From contig CAMYIZ010000036.1 of NCBI GenBank assembly GCA_947258585.1, positions 1-64,000 on the forward strand: 64,000 bases of DNA. Reading direction: 5' to 3'. Both the position numbers and the translations under genes were made by a program. Each line of letters begins with the position of its first letter. Position 1 is the stretch's first letter. Below are positions 54,453 to 63,289 of the stretch, in pieces. The stretch is from an uncultured Haliea sp. Its GTDB lineage: Bacteria > Pseudomonadota > Gammaproteobacteria > Pseudomonadales > Halieaceae. The notes beneath the pieces are model-generated. The model was not told the origin of the DNA. It searched no databases and was given only the letters and a program-made list of their open reading frames with translations.

Positions 54453-54860
54453 ATGGCCAAGGAATACAGTCGTACCCAGCGCGTTGCGGATTATCTGCAG
54501 CGCGAACTGGCCCAGCAGATCCAGCTGGAACTGCGGGACCCGCGCATCGGCATGGTGAGCATCACCGGTGTCGATGTCAGCCGCGATCTCGGCTATGCGA
54601 AGGTGTATTTCACGCGCCTGGGAAGTGACTGCGCCGAGGAGGCGAAGGAGGCCGCCGAGGTGCTGAACAAGGCGGCGGGTTATCTGCGCACCCGGCTGTC
54701 CCGGGACAGCAATATGCGCAGCGTGCCGCAGTTGCGGTTCTACTTTGACAGTAGCGTCGGCCGCGGTCGGGAGATGGAAGATCTCATCCGTCGGGCCGCC
54801 GAGTCCGATCGTGAGCTGGGGCTGCGTGCGGATGAAGAAGAACCCGGAGAGGAGCCCTAG
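54453..54860 (+). CDS. rbfA: Ribosome-binding factor A
   Basis: A cold-shock 30S maturation factor. The 135-residue KH-fold protein has RVADYLQRELAQQIQLELRDPRIGMVSITGVDVSRDL near the start and RSVPQLRFYFD with the conserved VPxLxFxxD motif. It is 14 bases after infB and its stop overlaps the truB start by one base. The tail is acidic. Confidence 0.95.
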   Translation: MAKEYSRTQRVADYLQRELAQQIQLELRDPRIGMVSITGVDVSRDLGYAKVYFTRLGSDCAEEAKEAAEVLNKAAGYLRTRLSRDSNMRSVPQLRFYFDSSVGRGREMEDLIRRAAESDRELGLRADEEEPGEEP

Positions 54861-55789
54861 TGGCACGGCAGCGCAAGGGCCGGGCGCTGGACGGGATTCT
54901 GGTTTTGGACAAGCCCGCGGGGATGAGCTCCAACAGGGCCCTGCAATGCGTAAAGCGGCTATACTTTGCTGCCAAGGCGGGGCACACCGGAAGCCTGGAT
55001 CCGCTGGCTACCGGGGTGTTGCCGCTGTGCTTTGGCGAGGCGACCAAGTTCTCGCAGTATTTGCTGGACGCCGACAAGGCCTATGCCAGCACCTTCGTCC
55101 TCGGCGAGAGCCGGAGTACCGGCGATGCCGAAGGCGAAGTGATCGCCAGCGCCGATGCCAGTGCCCTGTCCCGCGAGCAGCTGGAGAGTGCGCTGGAGCG
55201 TTTCCGGGGCGAGATCGACCAGGTGCCATCGATGTATTCGGCGATCAAGCACGAGGGCCAGCCGCTGTACAAGCTGGCGCGCAAGGGGCAGGAAGTGGAG
55301 CGCAAGTCGCGCCGGGTGCGGATCCATGTGCTGGAGCTGCGCGACTTCAGGCCCGGCGCCCGCGCGGAGGTGGATGTCTACCTCGAGTGCAGCAAGGGCA
55401 CCTACGTGCGTTCCATCGCGGAGGATCTCGGTGCCGCGCTGGGCTGCGGTGCCTATGTCAGCGCCCTGCGGCGAACCCGGGCCGGGCCGTTCACGCTGGA
55501 GCACTGCGTGAGCCTCAAGACCCTGGAGGCGCTGAAAGACAACGAACAGCTGGCGCAGATGGATGCGCTGCTGCAGCCCGCGGACACGGCGCTGGACGCA
55601 TTGCCGATGGTGCGTCTCACCGAGTCGGGTGGTTACTATCTGCGCCAGGGCCAGCCGGTTCTGGTGCCAAACGCGCCCCACAGTGGTATGGTGCGCGTCG
55701 CCCTGGAGACGGGACAGTTTCTGGGCATTGGCGAGATATTGGACGATGGGCGCGTAGCGCCGCGTCGCCTGATAGTCACCGGCAGGTGA
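54860..55789 (+). CDS. truB: tRNA pseudouridine(55) synthase
   Basis: Makes pseudouridine 55 in the T-loop of tRNA. The 309-residue protein has GILVLDKPAGMSSNRALQ, KAGHTGSLDPLATGVLPLCFGEATKF (catalytic Asp in GSLDPLATG), QVPSMYSAIKHEGQPLYKLARKG, and a C-terminal PUA-like domain. GTG start at 54860, sharing one base with the rbfA stop. A terminator follows. Confidence 0.96.
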   Translation: MARQRKGRALDGILVLDKPAGMSSNRALQCVKRLYFAAKAGHTGSLDPLATGVLPLCFGEATKFSQYLLDADKAYASTFVLGESRSTGDAEGEVIASADASALSREQLESALERFRGEIDQVPSMYSAIKHEGQPLYKLARKGQEVERKSRRVRIHVLELRDFRPGARAEVDVYLECSKGTYVRSIAEDLGAALGCGAYVSALRRTRAGPFTLEHCVSLKTLEALKDNEQLAQMDALLQPADTALDALPMVRLTESGGYYLRQGQPVLVPNAPHSGMVRVALETGQFLGIGEILDDGRVAPRRLIVTGR

Positions 55790-55795
55790 CGCGAA

Positions 55796-55831
55796 CCTGT
55801 CTGTAAATCTGCACGGACAGGCTCTTTTTTT
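55796..55831 (+). terminator. Intrinsic terminator after truB
   Basis: CCTGTC (55796-55801) pairs with GACAGG (55816-55821), followed after CTC by a run of seven T (55825-55831). It separates the rimP-truB unit from rpsO. Confidence 0.8.
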
Positions 55832-55893
55832 GATTGCTGCAGGACTGCTCAGCAGCGCGGCGGCACAGGCAGATTACACAAGAGGAAATCAAC

Positions 55894-56163
55894 ATGGCTT
55901 TAGAAGCTACGAAGAAAGCAGAGATCGTGAAAGAGTACCAGACCAGCGAGGGTGACACGGGCTCTCCGGAAGTGCAGGTCGCGTTGCTGACAGCAAACAT
56001 TATCCAGCTGCAGGACCACTTCCAGGCCCACAAGCACGACCACCACTCACGTCGCGGCCTGATCCGCATGGTGAACCAGCGCCGCAAGCTGCTGGACTAC
56101 CTCAAGCGCAAGAATGTTGGGCGCTATGCCGACCTGATCAAGCGACTGGGTCTGCGTCGATAA
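55894..56163 (+). CDS. rpsO: Small ribosomal subunit protein uS15
   Basis: The 89-residue protein is full-length S15: [72 protein letters not shown] start at the ATG at 55894 with an AGAGGAAA ribosome-binding site. The region just upstream may hold an S15 autoregulatory RNA as in E. coli, but none is proven here. Confidence 0.98.
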   Translation: MALEATKKAEIVKEYQTSEGDTGSPEVQVALLTANIIQLQDHFQAHKHDHHSRRGLIRMVNQRRKLLDYLKRKNVGRYADLIKRLGLRR

Positions 56164-56223
56164 GCGGTACCACATACCGGGGCCCTGCGCCCCGGTAGTC
56201 ATATATAGCATTGGAGAAAGAAT

Positions 56224-58350
56224 GTGAATCCAGTTAAAAAGACATTCCAGTACGGTGGCCAGACAGTCACGCTGGAAACGGGTCGTATTGCCAGGCAGGC
56301 AAGCGGTGCGGTTCTGGTTACCGTCGAAAACACATCCGTCCTGGTCACCGTCGTGGCAGAAAAGACTGCCAAGCCGGGCCAGCCCTTCTTCCCCCTGGCC
56401 GTGCACTACACGGAAAAGACCTATGCGGTCGGCAAGATCCCCGGTGGTTTCTTCAAGCGTGAAGGTCGCCCCAGCGAGAAAGAGACCCTGACCTCGCGCC
56501 TGATCGACCGCCCCATTCGGCCACTGTTCCCGAACGGTTTCATGAACGAGGTGCAGGTTATCTGTACCGTCATGTCTGCGGACAAGCACATCGATCCCGA
56601 TATCCCGGCTATGATCGGCACCTCGGCGGCGCTGGCCATATCCGGCTGCCCGTTCAACGGTCCTATCGGCGGCGCCCGGGTCGGCTTCAACGAGAACACC
56701 GGCTACGTCCTCAACCCGACCTACGACCAGCTCAAGGACAGCAAGCTTGACATGGTCGTCGCCGGCACCGAGCACGCGGTGCTGATGGTTGAATCAGAGG
56801 CGAAAGAACTGTCTGAAGACCAGATGCTGGGCGCCGTACTGTTCGCCCACCAGGAGATGCAGGTCGTTATCCAGGCGATCAAGGATCTGGCTGCTGAAGC
56901 CGGCAAGCCGCGCTGGGATTGGCAGCCGGCCGCTGTAAACCAGGAGCTGACCGCGGCAGTGGAAACCCAGGTCAAGGCGGACCTGGGCGAAGCCTATCGC
57001 ATCACCGACAAGGCCCAGCGCTATGAGCGCGTGGCCGAAGTCCGCAAGGCCTGCGTGGCAGCCCTGGCTGTGGAAGGCGGCCCCTCTGAGGACGAGATCA
57101 AGGACGTCTTCAAGGCGGTCGAGAAGAACCTGGTGCGCAAGCGCATCCTGGCCGGCGAGCCGCGTATTGACGGTCGCGATACCCGCACCGTGCGCCCGAT
57201 AGCCTGCGAAGTGGATATCCTGGCCAAGGTTCACGGCTCGGCGCTGTTTACCCGGGGCGAAACCCAGGCCATCGGCGCGGTCACGCTGGGTTCTACCCGC
57301 GATGCGCAGATTATCGATGCCCTGGAAGGCGAGCGCCGCGATCCCTTCATGCTGCACTACAACTTCCCTCCCTACTCCGTGGGCGAGGCGGGCCGGGTCG
57401 GCTTTACCGGTCGCCGGGAAGTGGGTCACGGGCGCCTGGCGCGCCGCGGCCTGGCTGCGGTCCTGCCGAACACGGATGAGTTCCCCTACACTATTCGCGT
57501 GGTGTCGGAAATCACCGAGTCCAACGGTTCCAGCTCCATGGCCTCCGTTTGTGTGGGTTCCATGGCCATGATGGCCGCCGGGGTTCCCCTGCGCGCACCG
57601 GTTGCCGGTATTGCGATGGGTCTGGTCAAGGAAGGCAACCAGTTTGCCGTCCTCACCGATATCCTCGGTGACGAGGATCATCTCGGCGACATGGACTTCA
57701 AGGTGGCCGGGACCGCCGAGGGCGTGACTGCCCTGCAGATGGATATCAAGATCGAGGGCATCAACGAGCAGATCATGGAGATCGCCCTGCAGCAGGCCCA
57801 GCAGGCCCGCCTGCATATCCTCGGCCAGATGAACGCCGTGCTGGCAGAGCCGCGCAAAGTCATGTCCGACAATGCGCCGAGCATGCTGACCCTGAAAGTC
57901 GACTCCGACAAGATCCGCGACATCATCGGCAAGGGCGGCGCAACCATCCGCTCCATCACCGAGGCCTCCGGTGCCACGGTGGATATCGACGATGACGGTA
58001 CCGTCCGCGTCTTCGGCCAGGACAAGACCGCGCGCGACAAGGCGGTGGCGATGATCGAGGAAATCACCGCCGAGGCGGAAATCGGTGCGATCTACAAGGG
58101 CACCGTGGCGCGCATCGTGGATTTCGGCGCCTTCGTCAACATCCTGCCCGGCAAGGACGGCTTGGTACACATTTCCCAGATCGCCAACGAGCGGGTGGAA
58201 AACGTGTCCGACCACCTGAAGGAAGGTCAGGAAGTCGAGGTGAAGGTGCTGGACGTGGATCAGCGCGGCCGCATCAAGCTGTCCATCAAGGAACTGCTTG
58301 AGGACGACATCGTCGCCGAGCCGGTGGCGGTTGTTGCCGACGACGAGTAA
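56224..58350 (+). CDS. pnp: Polynucleotide phosphorylase
   Basis: A 708-residue 3'-5' exoribonuclease and RNA degradosome component. Two RNase PH domains (start [31 protein letters not shown]; second [30 protein letters not shown]), then a KH domain ([18 protein letters not shown]) and an S1 domain ([33 protein letters not shown]). GTG start 56224, with GGAG upstream. The gene order rpsO-pnp is conserved. Confidence 0.97.
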   Translation: MNPVKKTFQYGGQTVTLETGRIARQASGAVLVTVENTSVLVTVVAEKTAKPGQPFFPLAVHYTEKTYAVGKIPGGFFKREGRPSEKETLTSRLIDRPIRPLFPNGFMNEVQVICTVMSADKHIDPDIPAMIGTSAALAISGCPFNGPIGGARVGFNENTGYVLNPTYDQLKDSKLDMVVAGTEHAVLMVESEAKELSEDQMLGAVLFAHQEMQVVIQAIKDLAAEAGKPRWDWQPAAVNQELTAAVETQVKADLGEAYRITDKAQRYERVAEVRKACVAALAVEGGPSEDEIKDVFKAVEKNLVRKRILAGEPRIDGRDTRTVRPIACEVDILAKVHGSALFTRGETQAIGAVTLGSTRDAQIIDALEGERRDPFMLHYNFPPYSVGEAGRVGFTGRREVGHGRLARRGLAAVLPNTDEFPYTIRVVSEITESNGSSSMASVCVGSMAMMAAGVPLRAPVAGIAMGLVKEGNQFAVLTDILGDEDHLGDMDFKVAGTAEGVTALQMDIKIEGINEQIMEIALQQAQQARLHILGQMNAVLAEPRKVMSDNAPSMLTLKVDSDKIRDIIGKGGATIRSITEASGATVDIDDDGTVRVFGQDKTARDKAVAMIEEITAEAEIGAIYKGTVARIVDFGAFVNILPGKDGLVHISQIANERVENVSDHLKEGQEVEVKVLDVDQRGRIKLSIKELLEDDIVAEPVAVVADDE

Positions 58351-58372
58351 GCTTTCGTCGCAGCACAAACAG

Positions 58373-58394
58373 GGGCGCTTCGGCGCCCTTTTTT
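58373..58394 (+). terminator. Intrinsic terminator after pnp
   Basis: GGGCGC-TTCG-GCGCCC (58373-58388) followed by TTTTTT. A TTCG tetraloop hairpin with a T-run, a typical strong terminator. Confidence 0.92.
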
Positions 58395-58533
58395 GTGCCT
58401 GGGCGCAACAGCTTGAATAGCCCCGGGCAGGCGGGCGTGAACCTGGCAGTGGCATGTTCATACCTGTTCCGGTCGCAGTATACTGTCCACTCTCGGGCGT
58501 GGCCTACCGCGCCAATCGGCAGGGAAACAAGCA

Positions 58534-60099
58534 ATGAACGGTGCAGAAAGCCTGATCGCAACGCTGGTGAACAACGGCGTCAGCGTGTGTTTCACCAACC
58601 CGGGTACCTCGGAGATGCATTTCGTGGCGGCCCTGGACGAGGTCGAGGGGATGCGCTGTGTGCTGTGCCTGTTCGAGGGCGTGGTCAGCGGCGCCGCCGA
58701 CGGCTACGCGCGGATGGCCGGCGGCCCCGCCGCTACCCTCCTGCACCTCGGTCCCGGCCTGGGGAATGCCCTGGCCAATATCCACAATGCCAGCCGGGGT
58801 CACGTGCCCATGGTCAATATCGTCGGTGACCACGCGACCTACCACCTGCAGTACGATGCGCCCCTGACCTCGGACATTGCCGGTATCGCCGGCCCGGTGT
58901 CGCACTGGGTGCACGCCTCCACGGCCCCGGAAGCCATCGCCAGGGACGCCGCGGAGGCAGTGCGCCAGGCGGGAACAGGGCAGATTGCCACGCTGTTGTT
59001 GCCGGCGGATGTATCCTGGGGTGACAACCCCGGTGGGGCCGAGGGCGCGGTGACCATCCCCGACCCGGCTCCGGTTGCCGCGGACCGCCTGCATCGGGCG
59101 CAGGTCATGCTGCAGTCAGGCAAGCGCACAGCCATCATGCTCGGTGGCCGCGAGATCAGCGGCGAGCTTACCCTGCTGGCCAGTCGTATCGGCGTCGCCG
59201 CCGGGGCACGGGTACTGACCGAGACCTTCCCTTCCCGGGTGCGGCGCGGTGCCGGCACCGGTGTGGTGGAGCGCCTGCCCTACCTGGCAGAGCTCGCGAT
59301 AGACAGTCTCAAGGACCTGGAGCAGTTGATCCTGGTCGGAGCTGACAGCCCGGTCGCCTTCTTCGCCTACCCCGGTGTGGCCAGTGTGCTTGCTCCCGAG
59401 GGCTGTGAGCAGCTGCTGTTGGCCGGGCCGGACGACGATATCGAAGCGGCGCTGGAAACGCTGCTGGAATCCCTGGACGCAGTGGACGCGGTGCCCTCGG
59501 TGCATCCGCTGCAGTTGCCGGACCTGCCCGCGGGAACCCTGGACGCCAACGCGGTGGCGCTGGCCCTGGCCCACTTCCTGCCCGAGGATGCCATCGTCGT
59601 CGACGAGGGGATTACCGCCGGCCTGGCCTGCTTCCCGCTGACGGCCTGCGCCCAGCCCCACGACTGGTTGAACCAGACCGGCGGATCGATTGGCTGGGGC
59701 CTGCCTGCCGCGGTGGGTGCTGCGCTGGCCTGCCCCGAGCGCAAGGTGATGTGCCTGGAGGGTGATGGCAGCGCCATGTACACCATCCAGGCGCTGTGGA
59801 CCATGGCCCGGGAGCACCTCGACGTCACGGTGGTGGTATTCAACAACGGCAAGTACAGCATTCTCGAGCTGGAGTTCCTGCGCACCGGGGCGCGGGGAGG
59901 CAAGCCCGGGCCGAAGGCCGCCAGCTCGCTGGATATCGGCAATCCGGCCCTGGATTTTGTCGCCATGGCCCGGGGGATGGGCGTGAGTGCCAGCTGTGCC
60001 ACCACGGCGGAGGAATTCAACCGCGAACTGGAGAACGCCCTGGGAACGCGGGGCCCGCATCTGATTGATGCCCGCGTGCCGCCACTGGCCCTGGGCTGA
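58534..60099 (+). CDS. ThDP-dependent acetolactate-synthase-like enzyme
   Basis: A 521-residue thiamine-diphosphate enzyme of the acetolactate synthase/benzoylformate decarboxylase superfamily: FTNPGTSEMHFV, catalytic Glu in CLFEGVVSGAADGYARM, GPGLGNALANIHNASRGHVPMV, and the ThDP motif GDGSAMYTIQALWTMAREHL then VVFNNGKYSIL. Classical IlvB-type synthases are somewhat larger, and no ilvN partner is nearby, so it may be another decarboxylase or carboligase. Start ATG 58534 with GGGAAA upstream. Confidence 0.8.
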   Translation: MNGAESLIATLVNNGVSVCFTNPGTSEMHFVAALDEVEGMRCVLCLFEGVVSGAADGYARMAGGPAATLLHLGPGLGNALANIHNASRGHVPMVNIVGDHATYHLQYDAPLTSDIAGIAGPVSHWVHASTAPEAIARDAAEAVRQAGTGQIATLLLPADVSWGDNPGGAEGAVTIPDPAPVAADRLHRAQVMLQSGKRTAIMLGGREISGELTLLASRIGVAAGARVLTETFPSRVRRGAGTGVVERLPYLAELAIDSLKDLEQLILVGADSPVAFFAYPGVASVLAPEGCEQLLLAGPDDDIEAALETLLESLDAVDAVPSVHPLQLPDLPAGTLDANAVALALAHFLPEDAIVVDEGITAGLACFPLTACAQPHDWLNQTGGSIGWGLPAAVGAALACPERKVMCLEGDGSAMYTIQALWTMAREHLDVTVVVFNNGKYSILELEFLRTGARGGKPGPKAASSLDIGNPALDFVAMARGMGVSASCATTAEEFNRELENALGTRGPHLIDARVPPLALG

Positions 60100-60167
60100 C
60101 CTGGCAGGGCCAGCGGGCGCTGCTGCGCCGGTTGCGAGTGAGAGCTGCGGCCGCGGGCTTCAGGGCT

Positions 60168-61052
60168 TCAGGGCGAGGCGAGCATGCCCCAGTCGGATAC
60201 CGGGTTCAGGGTCAGCCTGACATTGTCGATCAGGCGAGTGGAGCCCAGGCGGGCGGCGGCGAGGATGGCGATCTCCTCGGTGTGCTCATTGACGGCGCGC
60301 AGGGTGCGAGCGTCGCGGATGGCGAAGTAATCCGGTTCGAAACCCGCCTGCAGCAATTGCATGCGGGCGTGTGATTCCAGTTGCAGGAAGTTGTCGAAAC
60401 CGCAGGCGATGGCTTCGCGGCAGCCCACCAGCGTATCGTGGATCAGCGGTGCCAGTCGGCGCTGCTCCGGTGACAGGTAGCCATTGCGGGAGCTTTTCGC
60501 CAGGCCGTCGGTATCGCGAGCCGTGGCGATACCCTCGATGTCGATGGGCATGCACAGGTCCTTCACCATCTTGCGGATGATGGACAACTGCTGGAAATCC
60601 TTTTCCCCAAACACGGCCACATCGGGTTGGACGATGTTGAACAGTTTGTTGACCACCGTGGTCACCCCGGTGAAGTGGCCGGGGCGACTGCTGCCGCAAA
60701 GGGTTTCCGACAGGTCGGGCACCTGCACCTGGGTCTGTAGCGCCATGCCCTCGGGATACATCTCACGCACTTCGGGAACGAACAGATACTGCACGCCCTC
60801 GCTGAACAGTTTTTCCTTGTCCGCAACGAGCGTGCGGGGATAGGCGTCCAGGTCTTCGCTGGGGCCAAACTGCAGGGGATTGACGAATATGCTGACAACC
60901 ACGATATCGGCGAGCTGCCGCGCCCGTCGCACAAGCTCCAGGTGCCCGTCGTGGAGATTGCCCATTGTCGGTACGAAGGCAATCCTCTGGCCCTGCTGGC
61001 GGCAACCCCGGAGGGCTGACTGTAACGGTGCGATGCTGGAAAAAGTCCGCAT
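60168..61052 (-). CDS. panC: Pantothenate synthetase
   Basis: Joins pantoate and beta-alanine using ATP. The 294-residue nucleotidyltransferase-fold protein has FVPTMGNLHDGHLELVRRAR (HxGH), VSIFVNPLQFGPSEDLDAYPR, FGEKDFQQLSIIRKMV, TARDTDGLAKSSRNGYLSPEQR with the KMSKS-like loop. 229 bases separate it from panB upstream. Confidence 0.96.
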   Translation of the reverse strand: MRTFSSIAPLQSALRGCRQQGQRIAFVPTMGNLHDGHLELVRRARQLADIVVVSIFVNPLQFGPSEDLDAYPRTLVADKEKLFSEGVQYLFVPEVREMYPEGMALQTQVQVPDLSETLCGSSRPGHFTGVTTVVNKLFNIVQPDVAVFGEKDFQQLSIIRKMVKDLCMPIDIEGIATARDTDGLAKSSRNGYLSPEQRRLAPLIHDTLVGCREAIACGFDNFLQLESHARMQLLQAGFEPDYFAIRDARTLRAVNEHTEEIAILAAARLGSTRLIDNVRLTLNPVSDWGMLASP

Positions 61053-61281
61053 ATCTTCATGACCCCCGCAATACGGTAAGGGTGACGCAAGACCGGAACA
61101 AACAGGTCGTTTAGTACCGCTGGACGCTGCCAGAGCGCGAGCGGACCGGCAGTATGCCCCAAGCCAATGGCCCGGGCAATGGATTCACAGGAAAAGTTGA
61201 GTGGGGTGTGTTACCCAAAGAAGCGCTGATCTGAGCGGTAACAGAAAAATAATAGTGAGTGCTTGCAAACCTGAGGATGAC

Positions 61282-62082
61282 CTAGCTATAGGTGTGTTCA
61301 TCCCGAGGATAGGTGCCGGATTTCACCGCTGTGACAAAGGCCTTGAGGGCGCCCTGGATGCTGTCGCTGCCCTGCATGAAATTCTGCACGAAACGGGCAC
61401 TGTGGCTGGAGAGGCCCAGCATGTCGTGGAGTACCAGGACCTGGGCGTCGGTGCCCGGCCCCGCGCCGATGCCGATAACCGGAATATCCAGCTTGTCGCT
61501 GATGTCCGTCGCCAGGGGTGCGGGCACGCACTCCAGCACCAGCAGGCTGGCGCCGGCATCCTGTATCTCCACGGCGTCCGCGAGAATGGATTTGGCTTCC
61601 TTGGGGGTGCGGCCCTGAACCCTGAACCCGCCGATCGCATTCACCGACTGCGGGGTCAGGCCGAGGTGGGCGCAGACGGGTATGCCCCGCTCCACCAGCA
61701 TGGAAATGGTGTCCGACAGCCAGGTGCCACCCTCGATCTTGACCATCTGCGCACCGGCACGCATCAGGCGCGCGGCATTGTCCATGGCCACTTCCGGGGT
61801 GGCGTGACCCATGAAAGGGAGGTCGGCAATCACCAGCGAAGCGGGGCCGCCGCGGCACACGCTTTCGGTGTGGTAGACCATATGGTCCATGGTGACCGGG
61901 ATAGTACTGTCGTGGCCCTGCAGCACCATGCCGAGGGAGTCGCCGACGAGAATGGTCTCGGCGCCAGCTTCCGAGACCAGGCGGGCAAAGGTGGCGTCAT
62001 ACGCCGTAATACAGACGAACTTTTCCCCCGCCGCCTTCATCTTGTCCAGGGTGCTGATGGTGATCTTGCCCATGCGTCGCAT
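61282..62082 (-). CDS. panB: 3-methyl-2-oxobutanoate hydroxymethyltransferase
   Basis: First step of pantothenate synthesis: adds a hydroxymethyl group to ketoisovalerate. The 266-residue TIM barrel has ITAYDATFARLVSEAGAETILVGDSLGMVLQGHDSTIPVTMDHMVYHTE and CAHLGLTPQSVNAIGGFRVQGR. ATG at 62082 overlaps the dgk stop by one base; an internal ATG at 62073 is the alternative. With coaX (346-1104) it places coenzyme A genes at both ends of the window. Confidence 0.95.
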   Translation of the reverse strand: MRRMGKITISTLDKMKAAGEKFVCITAYDATFARLVSEAGAETILVGDSLGMVLQGHDSTIPVTMDHMVYHTESVCRGGPASLVIADLPFMGHATPEVAMDNAARLMRAGAQMVKIEGGTWLSDTISMLVERGIPVCAHLGLTPQSVNAIGGFRVQGRTPKEAKSILADAVEIQDAGASLLVLECVPAPLATDISDKLDIPVIGIGAGPGTDAQVLVLHDMLGLSSHSARFVQNFMQGSDSIQGALKAFVTAVKSGTYPRDEHTYS

Positions 62083-62780
62083 TATCCAAAGAACGTGGGA
62101 TTGAAGTAGTGGCGGCCGCTGCGAATATCCAGAAGATAGTCGACCAGATGCCGATAGTCCTGCTCATCATTGGCGAGATCAATCTCGCTGGCATTGACGA
62201 TTAACAAAGGGGCATCATCGTAATACAGAAAAAACTCACTGTACACTTCGTTCAGGCGCTCGAGATAGTCCCGCTGAATGGCCTTTTCGTGGACGATACC
62301 GCGTACATGGATCCGGTCCAGCAAGACGTCGGTGGGGGCCTGCAGGTAGACCACGAGATCCGGTCGCGGCGGTTCTATCAGCAACTGGCGGTAAACCTTC
62401 TGGTACAGCTGGAACTCATCGCTGTCCAGGTTGACCCGGGCGAACAGCGGATCCTTCTCGATCAGGAAGTCGGCAACGCGCACTGGCGCGAAGATGTCGG
62501 TCTGGCGCAGATCCTCGATCTTCTGAGCCCGCTGGAACAGGAAGAACAGCTGGGTGGCGAGCGCCGCGTGGCGCCGATTGCCATAGAAGCGCTCCAGGAA
62601 CGGATTGTGGTCTGCATCCTCGAGCAGGGTGTCGTGGCCAAAGGTGGCGGCCAGGCGGCGGGCCAGGGTGGTCTTGCCGACGCCGATGGGACCCTCAACG
62701 GCAATGTAGGGCGGCGGGCTCCGGCCTTTCAGGTCAACGCCAGTCGGTGGCTTGTCTGTATTCAAGGCCGGGGCTCCCAT
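62082..62780 (-). CDS. Deoxynucleoside kinase
   Basis: A 232-residue P-loop kinase phosphorylating deoxynucleosides for salvage. Motifs: IAVEGPIGVGKTTLARRLA (Walker A), DRIHVRGIVHEK (the DRS/lid-like Arg region), and YIAVEGP-like start. Family members are usually labelled deoxyadenosine/deoxyguanosine kinase. I start at the ATG at 62780, because it shares one base with the folK stop (TGATG), though the open frame continues upstream. It lies inside the folate/pantothenate operon, an association seen in several gammaproteobacteria. Confidence 0.85.
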   Translation of the reverse strand: MGAPALNTDKPPTGVDLKGRSPPPYIAVEGPIGVGKTTLARRLAATFGHDTLLEDADHNPFLERFYGNRRHAALATQLFFLFQRAQKIEDLRQTDIFAPVRVADFLIEKDPLFARVNLDSDEFQLYQKVYRQLLIEPPRPDLVVYLQAPTDVLLDRIHVRGIVHEKAIQRDYLERLNEVYSEFFLYYDDAPLLIVNASEIDLANDEQDYRHLVDYLLDIRSGRHYFNPTFFG

Positions 62781-63289
62781 CAGTGCTGCAGGTGGTAGTT
62801 GAGTTCGAGGTCGGTTTCCGCCAGCCCGTCCGCGGGGCAACGGGAGAGCAGCATCGCCAGTGTGTCGCCGCCGGGAAGCACCACATCCCGGGGGCAGACT
62901 TCGGCGAGAGGATAAAGGACGAAATGGCGCTGCGCCATGGCCGGATGTGGAACCTGTAGCCTCGATGAGCAGATCCGCTGGTCACCGTACAGGAGGATGT
63001 CCAGATCGAGGGTGCGCGGTCCCCAGCGGACAGTGCGCTCCCTGCCGCGGGCCCGCTCTATGGCCTGCAGCCGGTCCAGCAAGTCCTCCGCGCCCAGGGA
63101 GGTGTCGATGGCCGCGACAGCGTTGAGATAATCCGGCTGCTGTCCCGGGCCGACCGCGGCACTGCGGAACACGGATGAACCGGCCAGGATGCGGACCTCC
63201 GTCAGCGCCGCCAGAGCGTCAGCGGCAGCCTGCAACTGCTGCGCGGGATTCTCCAGGTTGCTGCCGAGCGCGATGTAGGCAAGCGGCAT
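62780..63289 (-). CDS. folK: 6-hydroxymethyl-dihydropterin pyrophosphokinase
   Basis: Folate synthesis: transfers pyrophosphate to hydroxymethyldihydropterin. The 169-residue protein starts AYIALGSNLENPAQQLQAA and has QQPDYLNAVAAIDTSL and WGPRTLDLDILLYGDQ, the HPPK signature with its Asp pair, then VPHPAMAQRHFVLYPL. ATG overlaps the pcnB stop by one base. Confidence 0.95.
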   Translation of the reverse strand: MPLAYIALGSNLENPAQQLQAAADALAALTEVRILAGSSVFRSAAVGPGQQPDYLNAVAAIDTSLGAEDLLDRLQAIERARGRERTVRWGPRTLDLDILLYGDQRICSSRLQVPHPAMAQRHFVLYPLAEVCPRDVVLPGGDTLAMLLSRCPADGLAETDLELNYHLQH

